Both the position numbers and the translations under genes were made by a program. Positions 45,292 to 56,887 of a stretch of 64,000 bases of DNA are shown here, one piece after another. This DNA comes from Cloeon dipterum. Its lineage: Eukaryota; Arthropoda; Insecta; Ephemeroptera; Baetidae. Position 1 is the first letter of the stretch, and each line of letters starts with the position of its first letter. The stretch spans positions 35,328,844-35,392,843 of the forward strand of contig NC_088787.1 in assembly GCF_949628265.1 (NCBI RefSeq), in the 5' to 3' direction. The notes beneath the pieces are model-generated. The model worked only from the letters and a program-made list of their open reading frames with translations, had not been told where the DNA came from and made no database searches.

Positions 45292-48200
45292 AGCAATTTT
45301 AATAAAAAAAAGTTTTAATCAGCGTCCAGATTTATTTAGGTCACAATTTTAATAATAAACATGTTTTAATCAGCGTCCGGTTTGAAAAAGGTCAAAATTC
45401 TAATAATAAACAAGTTTCCATCAGCGTCCAAATTTAAAAAGGTCACAATTCTATTAATAAACAAGTTTCCATCAGCGTCCAAATTTAAAAAGGTCACAAT
45501 TCTATTAATAAACAAGTTTCCATCAGCGTCCAAATTTAAAAAGGTCACAATTCTATTAATAAACAAGTTTCCATCAGCGTCCAAATTTAAAAAGGTCACA
45601 ATTCTATTAATAAACAAGTTTCCATCAGCGTCCAAATTTAAAAAGGTCAAAATTCTATTAATAAACAAGTTTCCATCAGCGTCCGTTTTAAAATGGTCAC
45701 AATTCTATTAATAAACAAGTTTCCATCAGCGTCCAAATTTAAAAAGGTCACAATTCTATTAATAAACAAGTTTCCATCAGCGTCCAAATTTAAAAAGGTC
45801 ACAATTCTATTAATAAACAAGTTTCCATCAGCGTCCGGTTTTAAAAATGTCAAAATTCTATTAATAAACAAGTTTCCATCAGCGTCCGGTTTTAAAAAGG
45901 TCACAATTCTATTAATAAACAAGTTTCCATCAGCGTCCGGTTTTAAAAAGGTCACAATTCTATTAATAAACAAGTTTCCTTCAGCGTCTGGTTTTAAAAA
46001 GGTCACAATTCTATTAATAAACAAGTTTCCATCAGCGTCCGGTTTTACAAAGGTCACAATTCTATTATTAAACAAGTTTCAATCAGCGTCCAAATTTAAA
46101 AAGGTCAGAATTCTATTAATAAACAAGTTTCCTTCAGCGTCTGGTTTTAAAAAGGTCACAATTCTATTAATAAACAAGTTTCCATCAGCGTCCAAATTTA
46201 AAAAGGTCACAATTCTATTAATAAACAAGTTTCCATCAGCGTCCAAATTTAAAAAGGTCACAATTCTATTAATAAACAAGTTTCCATCAGCGTCCAAATT
46301 TAAAAAGGTCACAATTCTATTAATAAACAAGTTTCCATCAGCGTCCGTTTTAAAATGGTCACAATTCTATTAATAAACAAGTTTCCATCAGCGTCCAAAT
46401 TTAAAAAGGTCACAATTCTATTAATAAACAAGTTTCCATCAGCGTCCAAATTTAAAAAGGTCACAATTCTATTAATAAACAAGTTTCCATCAGCGTCCGG
46501 TTTTAAAAAGGTCACAATTCTATTAATAAACAAGTTTCCATCAGCGTCCGGTTTTAAAAAGGTCACAATTCTATTAATAAACAAGTTTCCATCAGCGTCC
46601 GGTTTTACAAAGGTCACAATTCTATTATTAAACAAGTTTCAATCAGCGTCCGGTTTTAAAAAGGTCAGAATTCTATTAATAAACAAGTTTCCTTCAGCGT
46701 CTGGTTTTAAAAAGGTCACAATTCTATTAATAAACAAGTTTCCATCAGCGTCCGGTTTTAAAAAGGTCACAATTCTATTAATAAACAAGTTTCCATCAGC
46801 GTCCAAATTTAAAAAGGTCACAATTTTAAAAATAAACAAGTTTCAATCAGCGTCCGGTTTTCAAAAGGTCACAATTCTATTAATAAACAAGTTTCCATCA
46901 GCGTCCGGTTTTAAAAAGGTCACAATTCTATTAATAAACAAGTTTCCATCAGCGTCCGGTTTTACAAAGGTCACAATTCTATTATTAAACAAGTTTCAAT
47001 CAGCGTCCAAATTTAAAAAGGTCAGAATTCTATTAATAAACAAGTTTCCTTCAGCGTCTGGTTTTAAAAAGGTCACAATTCTATTAATAAACAAGTTTCC
47101 ATCAGCGTCCGGTTTTAAAAAGGTCACAATTCTATTAATAAACAAGTTTCCATCAGCGTCCGGTTTTACAAAGGTCACAATTCTATTATTAAACAAGTTT
47201 CAATCAGCGTCCAAATTTAAAAAGGTCAGAATTCTATTAATAAACAAGTTTCCTTCAGCGTCTGGTTTTAAAAAGGTCACAATTCTATTAATAAACAAGT
47301 TTCCATCAGCGTCCGGTTTTAAAAAGGTCACAATTCTATTAATAAACAAGTTTCCATCAGCGTCCAAATTTAAAAAGGTCACAATTTTAAAAATAAACAA
47401 GTTTCCATCAGCGTCCGGTTTTAAAAAGGACACAATTCTATTAATAAACAAGTTTCCATCAGCGTCCAAATTTAAAAAGGTCACAATTTTAAAAATAAAC
47501 AAGTTTCAATCAGCGTCCGGTTTTCAAAAGGTCACAATTCTATTAATAAACAAGTTTCCATCAGCGTCCAAATTTAAAAAGGTCAAAATTCTATTAAAAA
47601 ACAAGTTTCCATCAGCGTCCGGTTTTAAAAAGGACACAATTCTATTAATAAACAAGTTTCCATCAGCGTCCAAATTTAAAAAGGTCACAATTTTAAAAAT
47701 AAACAAGTTTCAATCAGCGTCCGGTTTTCAAAAGGTCACAATTCTATTAATAAACAAGTTTCCATCAGCGTCCAAATTTAAAAAGGTCACAATTCTATTA
47801 ATAAACAAGTTTCCATCAGCGTCCAAATTTAAAAAGGTCACAATTCTATTAATAAACAAGTTTCCATCAGCGTCCAAATTTAAAAAGGTCACAATTCTAT
47901 TAATAAACAAGTTTCCATCAGCGTCCGTTTTAAAATGGTCACAATTCTATTAATAAACAAGTTTCCATCAGCGTCCAAATTTAAAAAGGTCACAATTCTA
48001 TTAATAAACAAGTTTCCATCAGCGTCCGGTTTTAAAAAGGTCACAATTCTATTAATAAACAAGTTTCCATCAGCGTCCGGTTTTACAAAGGTCACAATTC
48101 TATTATTAAACAAGTTTCAATCAGCGTCCAAATTTAAAAAGGTCAGAATTCTATTAATAAACAAGTTTCCTTCAGCGTCTGGTTTTAAAAAGGTCACAAT

Positions 48201-51131
48201 TCTATTAATAAACAAGTTTCCATCAGCGTCCAGTTTTAAAAAGGTCACAATTCTATTAATAAACAAGTTTCCATCAGCGTCCGGTTTTAAAAAGGTCACA
48301 ATTCTATTAATAAACAAGTTTCCATCAGCGTCCAAATTTAAAAAGGTCACAATTTTAAAAATAAACAAGTTTCCATCAGCGTCCGGTTTTAAAAAGGTCA
48401 CAATTCTATTAATAAACAAGTTTCCATCAGCGTCCAAATTTAAAAAGGTCACAATTCTATTAATAAACAAGTTTCCATCAGCGTCCAAATTTAAAAAGGT
48501 CACAATTCTATTAATAAACAAGTTTCCATCAGCGTCCGGTTTTAAAAAGGTCACAATTCTATTAATAAACAAGTTTCCATCAGCGTCCAAATTTAAAAAG
48601 GTCACAATTTTATTATAAAACAAGTTTCCATCAGCGTCCGGTTTTAAAAAGGTCACAATTCTATTAATAAACAAGTTTCCATCAGCGTCCGGTTTTAAAA
48701 AGGTCAAAATTCTATTAATAAACAAGTTTCCATCAGCGTCCAAATTTAAAAAGGTCACAATTCTATTAAAAAACAAGTTTCCATCAGCGTCCGGTTTTAA
48801 AAAGGACACAATTCTATTAATAAACAAGTTTCCATCAGCGTCCAAATTTAAAAAGGTCACAATTCTATTAATAAACAAGTTTCCATCAGCGTCCGGTTTT
48901 AAAAAGGTCACAATTCTATTAATAAACAAGTTTCCATCAGCGTCCGGTTTTAAAAAGGTCACAATTCTATTAATAAACAAGTTTCCATCAGCGTCCGGTT
49001 TTACAAAGGTCACAATTCTATTATTAAACAATGTTTCAATCAGCGTCCAAATTTAAAAAGGTCACAATTCTATTAATAAACAAGTTTCCATCAGCGTCCA
49101 AATTTAAAAAGGTCACAATTCTATTAATAAACAAGTTTCCATCAGCGTCCGGTTTTAAAAAGGTCACAATTCTATTAATAAACAAGTTTCCATCAGCGTC
49201 AGGTTTTCAAAAGGTCACAATTCTATTAATAAACAAGTTTCCATCAGCGTCCAAATTTAAAAAGGTCACAATTTTATTATAAAACAAGTTTCCATCAGCG
49301 TCCGGTTTTAAAAAGGTCACAATTCTATTAATAAACAAGTTTCCATCAGCGTCCGGTTTTAAAAAGGTCACAATTCTATTAATAAACAAGTTTCCATCAG
49401 CGTCCAAATTTAAAAAGGTCACAATTCTATTAAAAAACAAGTTTCCATCAGCGTCCGGTTTTAAAAAGGACACAATTCTATTAATAAACAAGTTTCCATC
49501 AGCGTCCAAATTTAAAAAGGTCACAATTCTATTAATAAACAAGTTTCCATCAGCGTCCAAATTTAAAAAGGTCACAATTCTATTAATAAACAAGTTTCCA
49601 TCAGCGTCCAAATTTAAAAAGGTCACAATTCTATTAATAAACAAGTTTCCATCAGCGTCCGGTTTTACAAAGGTCACAATTCTATTATTAAAGAAGTTTC
49701 AATCAGCGTCCAAATTTAAAAAGGTCAGAATTCTATTAATAAACAAGTTTCCTTCAGCGTCCGGTTTTAAAAAGGTCACAATTCTATTAATAAACAAGTT
49801 TCCATCAGCGTCCAAATTTAAAAAGGTCACAATTTTATTATAAAACAAGTTTCCATCAGCGTCCGGTTTTAAAAAGGTCACAATTCTATTAATAAACAAG
49901 TTTCCATCAGCGTCCGGTTTTAAAAAGGTCAAAATTCTATTAATAAACAAGTTTCCATCAGCGTCCAAATTTAAAAAGGTCACAATTCTATTAAAAAACA
50001 AGTTTCCATCAGCGTCCGGTTTTAAAAAGGACACAATTCTATTAATAAACAAGTTTCCATCAGCGTCCAAATTTAAAAAGGTCACAATTCTATTAATAAA
50101 CAAGTTTCCATCAGCGTCCGGTTTTAAAAAGGTCACAATTCTATTAATAAACAAGTTTCCATCAGCGTCCGGTTTTAAAAAGGTCACAATTCTATTAATA
50201 AACAAGTTTCCATCAGCGTCCGGTTTTACAAAGGTCACAATTCTATTATTAAACAATGTTTCAATCAGCGTCCAAATTTAAAAAGGTCACAATTCTATTA
50301 ATAAACAAGTTTCCATCAGCGTCCAAATTTAAAAAGGTCACAATTCTATTAATAAACAAGTTTCCATCAGCGTCCGGTTTTAAAAAGGTCACAATTCTAT
50401 TAATAAACAAGTTTCCATCAGCGTCAGGTTTTCAAAAGGTCACAATTCTATTAATAAACAAGTTTCCATCAGCGTCCAAATTTAAAAAGGTCACAATTTT
50501 ATTATAAAACAAGTTTCCATCAGCGTCCGGTTTTAAAAAGGTCACAATTCTATTAATAAACAAGTTTCCATCAGCGTCCGGTTTTAAAAAGGTCACAATT
50601 CTATTAATAAACAAGTTTCCATCAGCGTCCAAATTTAAAAAGGTCACAATTCTATTAAAAAACAAGTTTCCATCAGCGTCCGGTTTTAAAAAGGACACAA
50701 TTCTATTAATAAACAAGTTTCCATCAGCGTCCAAATTTAAAAAGGTCACAATTCTATTAATAAACAAGTTTCCATCAGCGTCCAAATTTAAAAAGGTCAC
50801 AATTCTATTAATAAACAAGTTTCCATCAGCGTCCAAATTTAAAAAGGTCACAATTCTATTAATAAACAAGTTTCCATCAGCGTCCGGTTTTACAAAGGTC
50901 ACAATTCTATTATTAAAGAAGTTTCAATCAGCGTCCAAATTTAAAAAGGTCAGAATTCTATTAATAAACAAGTTTCCTTCAGCGTCTGGTTTTAAAAAGG
51001 TCACAATTCTATTAATAAACAAGTTTCCATCAGCGTCCGGTTTTAAAAAGGTCACCATTCTATTAATAAACAAGTTTCCATCAGCGTCCGGTTTTAAAAA
51101 GGTCACAATTCTATTAATAAACAAGTTTCCA
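45292..51131. repeat. 51-bp satellite array, block 1
   Basis: About 114 head-to-tail units of 51 bp. A typical unit contains AAACAAGTTTCCATCAGCG, then a variable core (CCAAATTTAAAAAGG or CCGGTTTTAAAAAGG), then TCACAATTCTATTAAT. Minor variants have CCTTCAGCGTCTGG, CAATCAGCG or AAGGACAC. The first few units at the left edge (45292-45420) are more diverged than the rest. A block of about 1.15 kb is repeated at an offset of 1225 bp (48600-49750 and 49825-50975): 24 units plus one extra base from the AAACAATG variant. Because 51 is divisible by three, one frame on each strand is free of stops over long distances, for example 46355-47953 plus. Repetition of one 17-residue motif and the same property on both strands argue against a real protein. 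Confidence 0.97.
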
Positions 51132-51829
51132 CCCACCAAGAAAAGAGACGTCCTTTGGACGTCATAGACGTGACTCGTCCACTGGTCCTGGAGACTTCTA
51201 TTCTGACCGCTTTTATGACGTCTTTTATTACCGTCGAGACGGACGAGTCAAGTTTTGGCCGAGACGAGTGGGACGGGATTTGGTCGAGACGAGTGGGACG
51301 GGTTTTACACCACTTGGGACCGCACGGCCCCCCGCGGCCCAGCTGGGCCTTGCAGCCCTGCTAGGCCTATTTTAGGCTCTTATCTGGGAACAGACGTAAC
51401 TTGTCCAAAGACCCTAGCCAGAAATGCCTTTCTTAAGCTTGGTCCTTGCACAAATTTCGCCCAACCTAGAAAAAAATTAGGTAAAATAGCAAAATGAAAT
51501 GAGCTCATTAGTATTACTGAAATTTCATCATTTTTATTTCTTACTGTTTTCAAAGACCCATCAGCAGATTCATACCACACCCTTACATAAATATTATTTA
51601 TATATTAAGTTATCATGTGTCATCGCATATCATCACTGGATTATTCTTAAAACAATTCTTTTTAATTCCTCATTCATTTTAAAACGGGTTTAAATTCATC
51701 AGTCCATAGAATTCGACGCCGGCAATACACTGGCGCCAGGGGTAACATTCTATTGTATGACACTTAATAGAGCGTCCATTGAGATCGAGAAATTTTTGTT
51801 AATCCGGGAATTCCCAGGAATTTTGGATC

Positions 51830-52815
51830 CTGAGCAGAAATATTAAGCAGTTATATGAGAATCGGGTATTTTTTTCGGGACAGGAATCCCGATGAGCAGG
51901 TGAATTCGAACTTCAAATTTTTATTGTCGATTGGACGGGATATTTTGGCATCGAAATATTAAGGATGATTTGCTTAAAAGTACTTATAAAATGGATCGAG
52001 AAATTCCAGGGGTGGGGAAAATTCGGAACCATGTTCCAGGTTTGAAACTCAGGAATGGGGGACGCAGTCTAAGAGTTACAGTCCACCTTTCATTCACAGA
52101 TAACTCGATTTCCGGGGATTTTTAAATAACGAATAAACAGGGATTCCCGAGCATCAAACCTGACATTTCACCATCTTTATAAACAATCAGGTTTTTTTCC
52201 AATTTATTAAGCAACTATAAGTGGCAAGAAAAAATTTCCACGCCGAAAATCCCGTCCAAATTTCAAAATTCGCTTGAAACTGCCTGCAGATGGCTTAAAT
52301 TGATAACATGCACCAGGGGAGGGAAGCAAGAAAATTTGATTGTTTATTAATTTATTGGCGGGGGAATTTTTCTTGCCACTTATAGTTGCTTAATAAATTG
52401 GAAAAAACTGATTGTTTATAAAGATGGTGAAATTCCAGGTTTGAAGCTCGGTTCCCTATTTATTCGTTATTTCTAAAATCCCCGAAAATAGAGTAATCTG
52501 TGAATGAAAGGTGGACTGTAACTCTTAGACTGCGTCCCCCATTCCTGAGTTCCAAACCTGGAATTTCTCGACCTATTTAACAAACACTTTTACGCAAACA
52601 TAAGTGTCACCTTAAAATTTCAATGCCAAAAAATCCCCTCAAATCGACATCCAAAAATTGGAGATCGAACTCGCATATATTCATGGATATGTTTGTGATT
52701 GTATAGCCCTAATAACCATGGCGGCTTTGCTTAGGCCCTGAAGCTGCTCATCGGGATTCCTGTCCCGAAAAAAATACCTGAGCCCGGCCCGGTTCTCATA
52801 TAACCGCTTATACTT
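51830..52815. repeat. Long foldback (about 1 kb hairpin) inside element 2
   Basis: The left arm, from GAATCGGGTATTTTTTTCGGG (about 51861) through GATGAGCAG, GTTTGAAACTCAGGAATGGGG and ATTAAGCAACTATAAGTGGC (to about 52225), is matched in reverse by 52365-52790. The pairing is high but not perfect, with gaps in the outer third. The spacer of about 140 bp includes AAATTTGATTG. No ORF fits it. Confidence 0.8.
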
Positions 52816-53390
52816 CAGCTCGAGATCCGAATTTCCCGAATAAACAAATTTGACCCAAAATCAAAAGAGATACTATTAAACTTTTAAGACCTGTGTTACG
52901 GATTTAAATTATCAATAAAAATGGCCTGCAATTATATTAGCAGAAAACTGAACAGCCAAGGTTCCTGGTCGAATTACATTACTAATTATTGTTTCAATAC
53001 AAACCATAAATGGTATAATAAGCACTCCCAAAGTGCCCTGAGGCACGAAATGGAGGAATATATGTTGAGCATTATTCATTCAGCCATAAAATATTAAAGC
53101 TTATCAATCATGAAGGTAAAGATATAGACTTCAGGTAAAACTTAAAAGACTAGTACTTGTGAAAATAGAAGGAAATCTAAAAAATTATTTAACACTACAT
53201 TATATAAAAATAAAATTACAAATAGTAATGTTAACCTAGGCTTAAATGGTCCTCCTAATAACACCTTAAATTCCTTATGTAAAGTTCTTCCAATGGCATT
53301 GATTAAATTAATTTCCCGGGAATTCCCGGGGAACCGAATATTTCCCAAATACGATGAACGCTCTAATTGTAACTCACATCAGCGTCGCAC

Positions 53391-54540
53391 TCACTTAACT
53401 TCTTGAAGCTTAGTCTTTGATGAGAGATGAGGGTGATCACCTTGTTGATTACGTTGAGATATTCTGTGCGTCTGGTTTTGAGCGATTTGATCAGCTTCCT
53501 GAAGGCCAAGCACAATTCCTAAGTGTCCAGCTACCGCAACAGGTTGCTGCTCCTCATCATCATGGTTATTAGACAACTGAAAAATGGAAAAGTATCGATA
53601 AATAAATCAATAGGGTTGAGTTTAACTGGAAAACATTTATTTAAAATGGTGTCAATTCGTAATAGAGAATGTGAGCAATTACAAAGAATTGGAGGAGCAT
53701 ACATTTTGACTGCAATTTTACATTCATGAAAAAAAAAACTCAAATTAAAGGTGGTAAGCAAATGCAAAATGCAACCCTGTTCAATTTTCATTTTATTTAA
53801 TGAAGTTGCATGATACAACAAACAACAATCGATCATTAAATTTTTATTTTATGAATATGTATGAAGGAGTGAGTGTGAAATCAGAAAAAGGTTTTGTATG
53901 TATGGAAAAATTAGTTTCCAACCGCCGAGTTACAGTTTTCGTCACTCCTAATTATATTATGTATAATATCTAATTGGATTTTCATAAGAACTGGCGAGAT
54001 TTGGAACCCGGCAGACACTGTAACTTTGCCATACATACATATGTACATTGTGTACGTAAACGCGAGCAAATAATAATAACTGTGCAATATAATTATTTAA
54101 GAATGTACTACATACAAAAAATTCTCGTCAGCATAATATACTAAAAGGGCTAAAAGGATGTGGAAGAAGTATGTACATACACTTTTCGCTGCGACTTGCA
54201 CAGTTTTCGCCAGCCATATTTTTATATTAATCATATTAATGGGATTCTCATTAGAACGGGCTACATAGATAATAATGTGTGCAACGCGGCGGAAACTGTA
54301 ATAAAATTATTCTTTCATAAGCAATAGCGCATAATCTTGTTGGATTTCTTTTGACGATAATCTATTTTATGTAGATAGATAATTAACAAACATGAACAAC
54401 ACTTACCCAATTGATCGCAGGATCCAGACAATCCGTTCGAACCACGGGACGTCCGTTTGGCGTTTGTCCTTATCCATGACTTTGTCCACTGTCCTCTCGA
54501 GTTGCGGCGTCCGTTGTCCATTACTAATTGATTAAACTTA
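53391..54540 (-). pseudogene. Element 2 counterpart of the small spliced gene
   Basis: The minus-strand exon 53576-53394 has an acceptor TTTTTCAG and encodes about 60 residues starting L-S-N-N-H-D-D-E-E-Q-Q-P-V and rich in Gln, Asn and His. It ends at a stop before the conserved GTGAGTGCGACGCT. It aligns with 9603-9790 of element 1 over most of its length. An upstream open stretch from the ATG at 54540 to a donor at about 54415 (CAATTGG before GTAAGTG) encodes a basic Arg/Asn/Ser-rich peptide. Joining the two directly gives a stop, so an exon is missing or the copy is decayed. I do not recognise the product. Confidence 0.4.
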
Positions 54541-55159
54541 GAACGGTCGAACGGCCGTTGACGCGTAAGGCGATGAAGGAATTCTTCGCCAGTTTTGCCG
54601 TTGGCCGTTGGGTTGCTGCCTGCCGCCCTCTCCCCCGCTCCATAACAGAGGCAGGCAGCAGCACACTGCAGGCATACCATGCAAGCACGTGCATGCTTGT
54701 GCATGGTGTGCAGCCGCCGCAACCGCGAGCAGGCTGAAAATTCCTAAAAATCCTATTTATAGCCCATTTTTGTCCTTTATAACCAGACCTTTTACAAATT
54801 GGCCCGTTTCTCGGTACTCTCGGTAGGATAAAATACATAAAATAGGACTAAACAATTTATATTTTGTTATAAGTAATTATGATATTAAATTGAATTTGTT
54901 GGAATTAATTCTATACCGTTTAATTCTGGGGCGTCTTTAAAAAGCAAAAAAGGTTTTAGTTGTATAGTAAACAATTTGTTTGGTTTTAATAGCTCTTAAT
55001 TAAATTCATGGAATTAATCAAGGAATATTATTTGCGAGCACGATATTGTTAGATCTAAAATTACTGAAGATTCCATGCGTGAATTTATTTTGAAAATTTA
55101 ATAACAATAACCGCGTGAGACGACCTTTTGCCATGGGCCCAATGCGAAGATGCAGCTCG

Positions 55160-56030
55160 AAATTTATTAAGTGCCGCACTATAACGACGCGCGCACGCCA
55201 CTTCGGGCACCGCGTGCGCGTCGCACGACGCTTCGGTGCGGCGCCGACCGCGTCCGCAATCATCCTAGCACACATGTGAACCACCCCCGAGGGGTCGCGG
55301 GTGGTTGCAAGGGTCGACGCTCGACGCTCGACGCAGGAGATCGCGAAAGTGCGTGCGCGCGACCGCGGCACACGGCTCGAAATTGTTTGTGCCTCACCGA
55401 TGCGACGCGCGCTCGCCACTTCGGGCGCCGCGTGAGTGTCGCACGACGCTTCGGTGCGGCGCCGACCGCGTCCGCAATCATCAGGGTACTCTGGTGAACT
55501 ACCCCTATGGGGTGGCGGGGGGATGAGAGGGTCGGCGCTCGACGCACGAGGCCGAGAAAGTGCGTGCGCGCGACCGCGGCACACGGATCGAAATTTTTTC
55601 AAGTGCCGCACTATAACGACGCGCGCACGCCACTTCGGGCACCGCGTGCGCGTCGCACGACGCTACGGTGCGGCGCTGATTACCTCCGCAAGCATCCTGG
55701 CACACATGTTAACAACCCTCAAGGTGTCGCGGGTGGTTGTGAAGGTCGGCGCTCGACGCAGGAGGTCACGAAAGTGCGTGCGCGCGACCGCGGCACACGG
55801 TTCAAAATTTTAACAAGTGCCGCACTATAACGACGCGCGCACGCCACTTCGGGCACCGCGTGCGCGTCGCAAGACGCTACGGTGCGGCGCTGATTACCTT
55901 CGCAAGCATCCTGGCGCACATGTAAACAACCCCCGAGGAGTCGCGGATGGTTGCGAGGGTCGGCGCTCGGCGCAGGAGGTCGCGAAACGGCGCCCGCGCG
56001 ACCGCCGTCCGTGTACCGAACTGCTGAAAA
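55160..56030. repeat. GC-rich tandem repeat, four units of about 214 bp
   Basis: The landmark CCACTTCGGGC recurs at about 55198, 55416, 55630 and 55843. Each unit also has ACGACGCGCGCACG, GTGCGGCGC, GGTCGGCGCTCGACGC and AAAGTGCGTGCGCGCGACCG. Composition is strongly GC- and CpG-rich in an AT-rich neighbourhood. Several overlapping Arg/Ala-rich ORFs arise from this but have no coding character I can recognise. Confidence 0.9.
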
Positions 56031-56289
56031 TTGATTAAAGGGTTAATGGATTTTCCGGGGGAATTCACAACCATTCATCTTTAAAGCTTGGTAGTTTAAA
56101 ATATGTCGATTATTGTCAATAAAGGGATTTGTCCTTTCGTCAATAAAGTTATAAAATATATGAACCAGTTTGAAAACAAGGGAAAGTTACCAAAATATAA
56201 TTCATATTTCAATGTCAAACGCAGTATTTAAAGTAAAAATAATAAGGACCACATTGTTACCATCAGATTTTAAAATTTTAAATTTTAAA

Positions 56290-56870
56290 CCACAAAATTT
56301 TTGAAATGTCTGAAACTGGTCTCGACTTGACTCGTCCCGAAGTGGTATCGCTCAAAATGTCCTAAACTGGACTTGACTCGACTCGACGCGTTCGTCCCAA
56401 CCACTTTTAAGTTTAAGGATATCCACCTTTTCAATAATTGAAATTTAAATTACTACTCAAAAGGACCACTTTGCCACCCTCAAATTAAAAAATCTTGAAT
56501 TAAAACCATTAATTTTTTTGAAATGTCTAAAACTGGTCTCGACTTGACTCGTCCCAAAGTGGTATCGCTCAAAATGTCCTAAACTGGACTTGACTCGACT
56601 CGACGCGTTCGTCCCAACCACTTTTAAGTTTAAGGATATCCACATTTTCAATAGTTGAAATTTAAACTACTATTCAAAAGGACCACTTTGCCACCCTCAA
56701 ATTACAAAAAATCTTGAATTAAAACCATCAATGTTTTCAAATGTCCTACACTCGTCTCGACTTGACTCGTCCTTATGAAGGACAGGACAAGTACGCGAGT
56801 TTTATTACCGGATTGGAACCGTCCACAACTGGTCCAACTTGACTCGACTCGTCTGACTCGGCCCAACCTG
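56290..56870. repeat. Tandem repeat of about 217 bp next to the right end of element 2
   Basis: About two and a half units contain GAAATGTCT.AAACTGGTCTCG, CTTGACTCGTCC, AAGTGGTATCGCTC, GACTCGACGCGTTCGTCCC and AAGGACCACTTTGCCACCC. The last, partial unit merges into the subterminal GACTCGTC cluster. Confidence 0.85.
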
Positions 56871-56887
56871 TCCAATTTCTTGGTGGG

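Larger units (their letters stand above)
51132..56887. mobile_element. Element 2: 5756-bp transposon inserted in the satellite
   Basis: The ends are 12-bp inverted repeats CCCACCAAGAAA (51132-51143) and TTTCTTGGTGGG (56876-56887). The satellite unit is broken exactly at these points, and CA is present on both sides (51130-51131 and 56888-56889), a 2-bp target duplication. The termini agree with those of element 1 at 10 of 12 positions. Subterminal regions hold many GACTCGTC/GACGAGTC motifs (51150-51305 and 56320-56870). The interior has a foldback of about 1 kb, a gene-like segment on the minus strand (53391-54540), repeated GAACTGGCGAGAT-type sequence shared with element 1 (53960-54290), and a GC-rich tandem repeat (55160-56030). 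No transposase was recognised. Confidence 0.85.

Noticed and set aside
46355..47953. Plus-strand ORF of 532 codons
   Set aside because: Same satellite effect on the other strand.
55018..55830. Overlapping Arg-rich ORFs on both strands
   Set aside because: They come from the GC-rich 214-bp tandem repeat and have no recognisable protein features.
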